A stretch of DNA of 17,035 bases from Giardia muris (taxonomy: Eukaryota > Fornicata > Diplomonadida > Hexamitidae). Numbering within the stretch: the first letter of the stretch is position 1; every line of letters begins with the position of its first letter. The notes beneath the pieces are model-generated. The model was not told the DNA's origin and did no database searches. It was given only the letters and a program-made list of their open reading frames with translations. Below are positions 1 through 6,786 of the stretch, piece by piece. The translations under genes were made by a program, and so were the position numbers. The stretch covers positions 1 through 17,035 of the forward strand of contig VDLU01000025.1 of the NCBI GenBank assembly GCA_006247105.1, given 5' to 3'.

Positions 1-974
1 TCGTACGATCACGAAGGTCCTCTCAACCGTCGATCCTCCGTACGTCTGGGCCTGGTAAGGTGTTCGCGTTGAGTCAAATTGAGCCGCAGACTCCACGTCT
101 GGTGGTACCCCTCCGTCAATGCCTTCAAGTTCCAGCCTTGCGGCCATACTCCCCCAGAGCCCGTACCCTGATCGGTTTCCCTTCGATCCTGACGACCTGG
201 CCAGTCTCTCGGTGGCATCGTTTACGCCCGGGAATACGGTGGTGTCTAATCGCCTTCTCGCCCCCGGGCTTCGTCCTGGTTCGACTGATATGGTCTTGGC
301 AAGGCCTACGCCTTTGTCTGTCTTGGTCGGATCATCCTATTTCACCCGTCCCCCACCAATACACATGCCCTTACCCATTCACCTTCATGTCCGTCCCGGG
401 CTTTCTCGTACTCACTCCCGCCTTAAGCGCTCCTCTTTCCTCCCGGCTGGACGTCTCGACTCCGGACGTTTTAACTGCAACAGCGCCGTACGACGCCTGC
501 CGAGCTGGAATTACCGCGGCTGCTGGCACCAGACCTTTCCCTCGACTTGTGCTGGGGTCATCTACCCCCCAGTCTTCCCATTTCATGGGATCCCCCGTTG
601 CTGCCTCACGCCTTCACGCATTGGGCAAGTTCCGCGCCTGCTGCCGTCCTTGGATGTACGGGCCGTCTCTCAGGCCCGTTCTCCGGAGTCAAACCCTGAT
701 CCTCCGCCAGGCATCATCCCCTCCGTAGACCACTACTCTACCGACTAGGTAATACCTCGGAACCTCATCCGGGCATTCGCTCCATCGCGTGCTTTCCTTC
801 CCCGCTCTTGAGCACTCGTCTTGGCGCTGGGTTGCCAGCGGTATCCGTCTAGCCTTCACCCCCGGTCAGACTCGTACCGTTGTACCGAGCCGTCCGCCAC
901 TTCATACCTCGTGTCCGCTTGCATGGCTTTTGTCCTTGGGGGTAGCGTAGTACTCCGGCAGGATCAACCGGATG
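1..974 (-). rRNA. Small-subunit (18S-type) rRNA, copy 1, 3' end outside window
   Basis: RNA of the small ribosomal subunit, which decodes mRNA. Read on the minus strand the gene starts at 974 with CATCCGGTTGATCC, the universal SSU start in its Giardia form, and leaves the window at base 1. By comparison with copy 2 the last ~454 nt (decoding site and 3' end) are missing. The universally conserved 530-loop sequence GCCGCGGTAATTCCAGC lies at 504-520. The segment AACTTGAAGGCATTGACGG near 113-137 and the stretch before base 60 match the 3' major domain. Compared with copies 2 and 3 this copy lacks one C in the run near 155 and one base near 302. Both single-base losses sit close to the window edge and are more likely assembly errors than a real pseudogene. 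SSU, 5.8S and LSU form one transcription unit. Confidence 0.93.
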
Positions 975-1089
975 GTCTGTCGATCGGTCGATCCGTCCGT
1001 TGTGGGCCGGCCCTTCCGTCCTCTCGTCGTACGATCCACACTCGTCGTCGGGTGGGTCTTCTCGTCCCGGTCCGGCCTCGTCGTGCCTT

Positions 1090-1150
1090 CCCTATAGTAG
1101 CCGAAAATCGGCCTCCATCTTTGGGCCACTTATTGAAGGTCTCTAGGTGG
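1090..1150 (-). repeat. Spacer element A (A/B/C family), nearest the SSU
   Basis: First of three diverged direct copies of a ~60-bp element in the presumed 5' ETS or promoter region. On the minus strand the shared core reads AAAGATGGAGGCCGA, then a T-rich trinucleotide, then TCGGCTACTATAGGG. The core contains a 5-bp stem GCCGA/TCGGC with a 3-nt loop. A and B also share the upstream words CAATAAGTGG. This copy lies about 116 bp upstream of the SSU 5' end. The function is unknown: a duplicated promoter, a pre-rRNA processing or U3-binding site, or a neutral duplication are all possible. Confidence 0.75.
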
Positions 1151-1264
1151 GGGTTGTGGTCCTTCTTCCCCAGCTCACTCCCCTCCCTGCGACGGCACTT
1201 CGTTCAGGACCGGGCGAGGGGGGAGGGAGGAAGACCGAGGGGGGAGGGGGCCGTTCGGAGGGGG

Positions 1265-1405
1265 CCTCCTCCCCGTCCGATTTGGGGGCCTCTCGCCCCT
1301 CCCCCCGTTCGATTTGAGGGGGGGCGGGCCCTGGAGCCCTCCTCCCCGTCCGATTTGGGGGCCTCTCGCCCCTCCCCCCGTCCGATTTGAGGGGGGGCGG
1401 GCCCT
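1265..1405. repeat. 73-bp tandem duplication, GC-rich, between elements A and B
   Basis: Two tandem copies begin at 1265 and 1338, each starting CCTCCTCCCCGTCCGATTT. Each copy itself carries two half-repeats centred on CGTCCGATTTG or CGTTCGATTTG, so the heptamer-like word CGATTTG occurs four times with spacing of about 32-41 bp. The flanking runs of G and C make the segment prone to slippage. It recurs in units 2 and 3. No promoter or binding function can be assigned. Confidence 0.85.
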
Positions 1406-1450
1406 CGGCCGGCCTCGCCCCTTCGGGCCCCCGGGCCCCGGCCTCCTGGC

Positions 1451-1510
1451 CCCTACAGTAGCGGAAAGTCGGCCTCCACCTTTCGTCCACTTATTGAGGG
1501 TCCCCAGGTG
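1451..1510 (-). repeat. Spacer element B (A/B/C family)
   Basis: Second copy of the A/B/C element. The minus-strand core is GGTGGAGGCCGACTTTC followed by CGCTACTGTAGGGG. One base change breaks the GCCGA/TCGGC hairpin present in A and C, but an alternative pairing GAAAG/CTTTC remains. It shares CAATAAGTGG with A and is followed downstream by a GC-rich stretch containing GGAGGCCGGGG. It is about 360 bp upstream of element A in the direction of transcription. Confidence 0.75.
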
Positions 1511-1586
1511 ACCCCTCCGATCCTTCTCCTCCCCGCCCCGCGGCAGCACTTCGTCCCCCGTCCCCCGGGGCCCGGCCTTCCTCCTT

Positions 1587-1646
1587 CCCCTATAGTAGCC
1601 GAAAGTCGGCCTCCATCTTTCGTGCACTTTCTGCTCGATTTTAGGT
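1587..1646 (-). repeat. Spacer element C (A/B/C family), most upstream copy
   Basis: Third copy, farthest upstream of the SSU. The minus-strand core CGAAAGATGGAGGCCGACTT is followed by TCGGCTACTATAGGGG. The perfect 5-bp stem GCCGA/TCGGC is kept, and a competing CGAAAG/CTTTCG pairing is also possible. The upstream flank differs from A and B: it is less GC-rich and, on the plus strand, carries a run of six A within TTTCAAAAAATGG near 1669-1681. This is the least GC-rich segment within about 600 bp on the SSU side, so a promoter near C is one possibility. Confidence 0.75.
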
Positions 1647-1910
1647 GTAAGTTGGTGTCCGAAGTCGAGTTTCAAAAAATGGCCCACCAGGCCTCGACCC
1701 GTCCCCGGCCCAGGAGCGTCCCGGGAGCCCCCCGACCCCCCAAAGATCGCTCATAGGCCCCCACAAGGCCCTTAGGTGGCCCCTCCATCCCTCTCGACCC
1801 GTCCCCAAGGATGACCCCATCCAACTCCCCTGCCATCCCCACGACCCCCACGGCCCTCCCACTGCGTGCACAGTCACGTAACACCGTCGTAAGGGTGCAG
1901 GGGGACGGGA

Positions 1911-1922
1911 GTCCCATGGGAC
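1911..1922. repeat. 12-bp perfect palindrome in spacer 1
   Basis: GTCCCATGGGAC reads the same on both strands. It is conserved in all three units (also 9324-9335 and 16730-16741) and lies about 40 bp from the AT-rich inverted repeat. A dimeric DNA-binding protein could recognise it, but a 12-bp palindrome in GC-rich sequence may also be chance. Confidence 0.6.
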
Positions 1923-1959
1923 GAGATGATGGATCGAACCCTCTATTGTCCGGGATTCC

Positions 1960-1991
1960 CCTGGATTTTCATTAGTAAATATTAATCCAGG
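1960..1991. promoter_or_regulatory. AT-rich island framed by an 8-bp inverted repeat, candidate rDNA control site
   Basis: The arms CCTGGATT (1960-1967) and AATCCAGG (1984-1991) are perfect inverted copies separated by 16 bp of mostly A and T. This is the most conspicuous AT-rich stretch in a spacer otherwise dominated by G and C runs, and it is identical in all three units. It lies about 985 bp upstream of the SSU. Giardia protein-gene promoters are short AT-rich initiators, so by analogy it could be the polymerase I promoter. A terminator, replication origin or fork-barrier binding site would fit equally well. Assignment as regulatory is inference only. Confidence 0.4.
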
Positions 1992-2088
1992 AGGATCTGG
2001 AGACCTGGGGGTTGGGGGGACGAGTCAGACGGATGTGGGAGAGGGCTCCCCGACGTGGTAGAGGGATGGGGGGAGTGTGTGCAGGCGT

Positions 2089-2114
2089 GGGGAGGGCTGA
2101 GGGAGGAAGGGGGG
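2089..2114 (+). other. Canonical G-quadruplex motif
   Basis: Four G runs of at least three bases, separated by loops of 1, 4 and 5 bases (runs at 2089-2092, 2094-2096, 2101-2103 and 2109-2114), meet the standard G3+N1-7 pattern on the plus strand, which would be the template strand if this part is transcribed. The motif is also present in unit 2 (9503-9528) and unit 3 (16909-16934). More G runs flank it. Folding in vivo is untested. Confidence 0.6.
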
Positions 2115-2156
2115 AGGCCTGAGAGGGGGGGCCACGAGGTGATTCAAGAGGAGTCA

Positions 2157-2210
2157 GGGGGGCATGGGGGGCATGAGGGGGCATGAGGATCCATGAGGAT
2201 CCATGAGAGG
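2157..2210. repeat. Phased CATG short tandem repeat
   Basis: Five CATG words occur at 2163, 2172, 2182, 2192 and 2202, so at spacings of 9, 10, 10 and 10 bp. The first three sit in a GGGGGCATGAG context and the last two in an exact 10-bp repeat AGGATCCATG. The ~10-bp phase equals one helical turn, which places the words on one face of the DNA. One of the G runs loses a base in unit 2, as expected from slippage. Confidence 0.75.
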
Positions 2211-2559
2211 GGCCAGGGGGATCCACGAGAGGAGTGGGGGGGCTGGGGACGCGATGAGAGCGATGAGAGATGACGGGGGACGATAAGAGATGATAAGAGA
2301 CGATAAGGGACACGAGACACGATAAGGGACGATAATAAGTGATGAGAGGTGATGAGAGACGCGGGAGATGCGAGAGATGCGAGGGACACGGAGACGCGGG
2401 CCGCCCGGGGACGCAGACACGCCCAGTCAGTGGCCGGTGCCCACAGTGGCCTCGCCCTTCGGGCCGCCCCTTCGGTCCCCCTCTGAGGGGGCCCGTCGCT
2501 TCGGCGCCCCTCCGGTCCTAAACTTGAATGAAGGAGAAAGCGGGAAGGGTTCCCTCCCG

Positions 2560-3640
2560 TCTGGAATGATGAGCGTCGTCCCGGGCCCCATGGACCCACT
2601 ACCTCTACTCGTGCCCTCGGGGGCCCGTTCGATCGTCCGTCCGATGACCCGTGGGGGCCTGAAAGTCCCATGCCGTGTCCGATCTTCACCCTCTGAAGGA
2701 TCCGTGAGGGACCCGATCGATGAAGGGGGCCCGCCCCGTGGGGGAGTCCCCGTCCATGGATATGAGGCCCGGGCCCCATATGATGACCCGGATCCCCCTG
2801 ATGACCCGGTCCATGTGGCCCGTATGAGGGGACGTGAAGGCCCCCTGGATCCTGTCCCGTGAGGACCGGACGGACCCCCGACCGAAGGAACCCCCATCCG
2901 TATGATGGACCACACCCCCACCCATGAAGGTCCATGGACCTATGGGGGGAGGCCCCGTTCGTCTTGAAGGACCCCGTGAGGGCCCCGGGAGCCCCCGTCC
3001 CTCGTATGATGGAGCCATGACCCCCCGTACCCGTACGATGATCCCGTGAGGGCTTGGGCCCCCCATTATAATCCCGTGAGGGTCCGGCCCGAGACCCCAG
3101 AGATTCAAGGGGACCCCACGGGGATCCCCTGGCCCCCGTGGACCTCCGTCCCGTTCATGGAGGACTCGAGGGGGACCTGTGAGGGTCGAGGGGGACCCCG
3201 GACCCCAATGGGGAAGATGGTCCCCCATCCCATTCGATGACCCACCCCCGAGGGGACCGTGGCCCCCCGAAGGCCCATCCATATGACCACATGGTCCGAT
3301 GACCCGGATCCCTCGAAGGAGGGCGGGGGGGTCGGACCCCAGTCCCCGTCCCCCGATGGAGCCATGAGCCCCCCCCGTGTGAGGGCCCACCCCGTGAGGG
3401 ACCGGGCCCCCCGTCCCCGTTCATCTTGAAGGACTTCAAGGGCCCCATGGACCCAGGGGACCCCCGGGGACACCTCGAATGACCCCTGGAGGGAAGGCCC
3501 CCGTGAGGACCCATGTGGACTCCCGGGCCAGGGCATGGACCCCCGATCCGTTCCGTGCCCAGGGGGACGGCCGTGGGCCCACGGGGGACCCCTGTACGAC
3601 CCCCCGTTCGAGGGACCCGCGGACCCGCCCTCGCCCCTCC
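2560..3640. repeat. Degenerate interspersed short repeats (CCCGTGAGG family)
   Basis: About 1.1 kb made of diverged short words in irregular order. CCGTGAGG or a close form recurs at about 2702, 2857, 2973, 3043, 3073, 3393 and 3500. GTATGATGG or related words recur near 2775, 2900 and 3004. GATGACCCGGATCCC occurs near 2783 and again near 3298, and GATGGAGCCATGA near 3009 and 3355. The pattern suggests an old subrepeat array that has decayed. It supports long open frames rich in Gly, Pro, Arg and Ser on the minus strand, which have no recognisable domain and are not annotated as genes. Confidence 0.65.
3065..3072. promoter_or_regulatory. Isolated TATA-like palindrome ATTATAAT
   Basis: A self-complementary AT octamer flanked on both sides by GC-rich repeat words, including ATCCCGTGAGGG both before and after it. 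It is kept in unit 2 (10479-10486). It might mark a spacer promoter or an origin-like unwinding element, but eight bases are weak evidence. Confidence 0.2.
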
Positions 3641-3709
3641 GGTCTTTTGATCTCGAGTCCGGATCCAAAATCCACTGTAACCGTTCCAAATCTGGTATCC
3701 TTCTGTAGG
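3641..3709. other. Unique lower-GC island in the spacer, ~360 bp past the LSU 3' end
   Basis: Roughly 70 bp of non-repetitive, mixed-composition sequence stand out between GC-rich repeat blocks. On the minus strand it contains GGTTACAGTGGATTTTGGAT and GATCAAAAGACCGG. It is identical in unit 2 (11055-11123). Lying downstream of the LSU in transcription order, it could hold a 3' ETS processing site or a polymerase I terminator. No known terminator consensus was recognised. Confidence 0.35.
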
Positions 3710-3744
3710 CCCCCGTACCCGGGCCTTCGACCCACGGGGGTCTG

Positions 3745-4069
3745 ATCTCGCTTCAGGTCGATCCGGGCGGGGGACGCCCCCCCTTGGGGCCCTCACCCCC
3801 CCTGGTATGACCCTCGGCGCCTCAAGTCTCACCCCTCGGGGATGCCCCCTTACGACCGGGGGCCCTCACCCCCCTGGTCCCACGACCGGAGGGGAGCCCT
3901 TCCCACCCCCCTGGTATGACGGGGGATGCCCTCACCCCCCTTCAGGTCTTCCTCGGGGCGGGGGGCCTCGCTTCCGGCCCCCCCTTCGGGTCTCACGACC
4001 CTCGGGGGGGTTGTTCCGGCCCTTCCCTCACCCCCTCAGGTCTTCGACCCTCGGGGGCTCGGGGGGAAT
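3745..4069. repeat. C-rich imperfect repeats next to the LSU 3' end
   Basis: The plus strand repeats the phrase CCCTCACCCCCCTGGTATGAC and variants at about 3790, 3867, 3905, 3931 and 4026, mixed with CACGACCCTCGGGGG and CAGGTCTTCGACCCTCGGGG. Because it directly follows the LSU in transcription order, the precursor would read through G-rich repeats here, a plausible place for 3' end formation. Spacing is irregular, about 25-95 bp. Confidence 0.65.
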
Positions 4070-4338
4070 GCCAACCCGAACCAAACCTCAGGCGGTCGCA
4101 AGAAGCTCCACGCCGTACAGTAGGTCGGAGAAAAGGGTCGTCAACCCGGGCGAATCGAGGGGAAGCCCCTCAACCCATGCGAGTAGGTGGGATGGACACT
4201 TAGAGGCGTTCAGTGCTAGTCCCCCGAGCGCGACAGACCGGCACTGTCAAGTCAAACAACCGGGAGATCGGAGGCTCGCGACGGGTGTTCCTCTCGTACT
4301 GACCCGACGTACTGGACGCATGGAGATGGTCGGTAGGA

Positions 4339-4382
<44 letters not shown>

Positions 4383-4432
4383 CCTTAGACGGGTGAACAA
4401 TCCGACGCTTCCGCACCGATGCATGCGGACGG

Positions 4433-4476
<44 letters not shown>

Positions 4477-4478
4477 GG

Positions 4479-4522
<44 letters not shown>

Positions 4523-4967
4523 TCACCTCCACGCTCGGATTACCGGAGCGGTTGAAGGATCGTTAGGCCACGCTTTCACGGCAAGTACCGGGACAGGGGG
4601 TACTAGTCAAGTAAGCTTATGCCCTTATGCTCCACGTGAGGTTTCCGACCTCACTGAGCTTACCATAGGACGCCTGCGGTGTGATCTAGCAGGCGCGCCG
4701 CCCCAGCCAAACTCCCCATCCGACCGTGTGCCGATGTAAGTCGGTGAGTGGGATGGTGAACAACGTCAGGGTATCTCATGGAAGCGGCCTCCCCTGTATG
4801 CTGCACCGATGATCCCATCCCCCAGGATCGGATTGGAGTCAAGCTCAAAAGGGTCTTCTTGCCCCGCCGACCAACACCCGCCCGTTCCCGGGTCTGTAGG
4901 TTCACGGAGGCATGACTTGGGACAGTGGGATCCTCGTTGATCCATTCATGCACGTCGGAAATTACCC

Positions 4968-5019
<52 letters not shown>

Positions 5020-6745
5020 AGGGCTTGGATGAACCTCTTCATGGTGACGGTCATGGCACTGGGCAGAAATCACGTCGTGTACGCATCCATGACGACTGGC
5101 ACGACGCTATGTTGTTAGTAGACAGTCGGGATCCCTCGGTCCGTGCCGGTTCTGATCGATCAGAGCCACTCCTTCTCCCGAGGTTACGGAGCTAGTTTGC
5201 CGACTTCCCTGAGTCATGGTCTCTCCCGCCTAGAGGCTGATCACCTTGGAGTCCTGTTGCGGTTGTGGTACGATCAGGATGGGGGGGACACAACGGGTTT
5301 CATGGATGACCGAAGGGACATGTGATCCATCATGGCCATGCACGACCTGAAGTACTACTGGCCATGGGGGGACTGGGGTAGGACGGGATGACTCCCACCA
5401 TGTGCTTCGTTCATGTACCGTTGTGAAAGGATGTCACCAAGACCCCATCATACCACCGGGATGTTAACCGGTCAGCCCTATCGTCCTGTGAGGATGACCC
5501 CATGGTACGGCGTACACCATCGGACTTAGGATCGTGTCACCCGTATCTGATCGACAGGGATACGGAACCCATCTCCACGTCAGGCCTCCAGATGGAGTAA
5601 TGGCTACTACTACCGAGATCAGCAATCATGACTCGATCCACCACGTGTCACCCCATGGCTTCGACTCGATCATGACGACCTCCTACCCGAGACACATCTC
5701 GGTCGGGTTCCGATCGTATGCTTCGGCGTGTTCCATTTTCCGGGCCCCTCGATTCGGCTGGTGGGTTGTTACACACTCCTTAGAGGCTTCCTACTGTTAA
5801 GGCCACCTTCCAGCTGTCACGATCGACGGACACCGTTTGATCGAGCATACACTTCCACACCTTCCCCCGACTGTCGGTTCATCCCGTCTTGCCCGTCCTG
5901 CTTACCAGGAGAGGCCCACTCGACATCAACACTGTTGAGGGGGCCCACACAAGTTGGCCCCGCTCCACCCTTGTTCATGGTTCGAGGGGTGGATAAGGAG
6001 TGACCTCCCTACTCCCACCGATCGTGGCCTTACCTAGGGCAGCTGTTCATGATGTCGGCTATCCTGGGAGACATTTCGGAGGTAACCAGCTACCAGGTGG
6101 TTCGATGAGTCTTTCGCCCCTACACTCAACTCGACCGAGCGATTTGCACGTCAGCACCGGGATGGGCCTCCACCAGGCTTTCGTCTGGCTTCACCCTGGT
6201 CAAGTGTAGATCACCACCTTTCGGGTCTAGGACCGATCGCTCTGCCCTTGTAAGGGGCCCCTTGAAGTCTTGACTTCCCTTTGCCACATGACTCGCGATC
6301 GGTCCTAACTCCTCGGTCCGTGTTTCGAGACGGGCCCGACCAATCGATCATCGACAGGTCGGGAGTCGCCTCCCGGGTTCAGGGTCTTTTGACGTGCCTG
6401 GGTCGGCATCCTTCTCACCTTTCGTTCGCACTACTTGGTCCTCTATCGGTCTCGGGGCGGTATTTAGCCTTAGAAGGGTACCACCTCCTCTTCCCTCTAC
6501 ACTCTCAAGCAGAGGTACTCGTCGTTGGGGTTGTGTCCATCCCTACGGGACTGGCACCCTCCTTGGTGTGGGTTTCAACCCATCTTCGGGTTTAGGACAT
6601 CCCCCCAGTCCTCACAACGCTCATCGCTTCGAGGTCGGACTACTCCTGGATCGCTCGCCGCTAATCAAGGAATCCCGGTTGGTGTCTTCTCCTGGGCGTA
6701 CTGATATGCTTAAGTTCCACCCGTCATCTTCATCGGAGTGGGGGG
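4070..6745 (-). rRNA. Large-subunit (28S-type) rRNA, copy 1
   Basis: RNA of the large ribosomal subunit, site of peptide-bond formation. Conserved segments appear in the expected order on the minus strand. They are: the 5' domain AACTTAAGCATATCA (6702-6716); the GTPase-centre region with GGAGTGTGTAACAACCC (near 5763-5800); the helix 69-71 block with CTCTTAAGGTAGCCAAATGC (near 4975-4994); CAAGAAGACCC...GAGCTTGACTC (near 4837-4862); the peptidyl-transferase segment GGGATAACTGGCTTGTGGC (4489-4507); GTGAGACAGGTTAGTTTTA (near 4338-4360); the sarcin-ricin loop AGTACGAGAGGAAC (4287-4300); and GAACGCCTCTAAGTG (near 4200). At about 2.68 kb it is short for a eukaryote and lacks large expansion segments, as in Giardia. 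The ends are estimated by alignment to remembered yeast termini and may be off by 10-30 nt. No intron or insertion interrupts it. Confidence 0.93.
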
Positions 6746-6786
6746 GGATCCTCATCTCATTCCCCATCGTTCAACCCCTCGAACAA
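6746..6786 (-). other. ITS2, copy 1
   Basis: The spacer between 5.8S and LSU is only about 40 nt, against some 200 nt or more in most eukaryotes. Both borders are estimates. It contains CCCC-rich sequence and GATGAGGATCC on the minus strand, and it is excised from the precursor. Extremely short internal spacers are a known feature of Giardia rDNA. Confidence 0.6.

Larger units (their letters stand above)
2000..2400. repeat. Purine-rich tract with G runs and GATGAGAGA/GATAAGAGA repeats
   Basis: For about 400 bp the plus strand is strongly purine-biased. The first part has frequent G runs. From about 2250 on it is built of degenerate 8-12 bp words such as GATGAGAGA, GATAAGAGA and GATAAGGGACA. 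The complementary, transcript-sense strand is pyrimidine-rich. Such tracts can form triplexes or RNA:DNA hybrids and often act as polymerase or replication-fork barriers. Here that is only an inference. No coding signal was recognised. Confidence 0.75.
975..4069 (-). other. rDNA intergenic and external transcribed spacer, copy 1
   Basis: About 3.1 kb between the SSU 5' end and the LSU 3' end of the neighbouring unit. By position it must contain the 3' ETS and terminator (high coordinates), the non-transcribed spacer, the polymerase I promoter, and the 5' ETS (low coordinates). It is very GC-rich and mostly simple or degenerate repeats; the notable elements are listed separately. From 975 to 1089 there is unique sequence with repeated CGTC/GTCG words and no recognisable element. 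Long open frames on both strands encode Gly/Pro/Arg/Ser-rich low-complexity peptides. No known domain was recognised in them, and they look like a by-product of GC richness. The exact transcription start and stop cannot be placed from sequence. Confidence 0.85.

Noticed and set aside
60..748. Overlapping plus-strand open frames of over 200 codons across the SSU (also at 7490-8161 and 14903-15574)
   Set aside because: They are antisense to a highly conserved rRNA gene, recur once per unit, and break in one copy because of single-base indels. Proteins predicted antisense to rRNA are a known annotation artefact.
2144..3832. Long minus-strand open frames of 164-263 codons in the spacer (repeated at 9558-11246)
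   Set aside because: They are rich in Gly, Pro, Arg, Ser and His, encoded by degenerate GC-rich repeats. Several overlap each other in different frames and no domain is recognisable. The simplest explanation is lack of stop codons in GC-rich DNA.
975..4069. Possible 5S rRNA gene linked in the spacer
   Set aside because: I looked for 5S-like internal promoter words and the typical 120-nt layout on both strands and saw none. A covariance-model search would settle it.
975..4069. Possible CRISPR array or satellite with regular spacing
   Set aside because: The short repeats are degenerate, irregularly spaced and lack constant-length unique spacers. The 7.4-kb period is the rDNA unit itself.
975..4069. 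Possible telomeric repeats, since Giardia rDNA can lie next to telomeres
   Set aside because: TAGGG or CCCTA occurs only as isolated words, never as a tandem run, so no telomere is present in this window.
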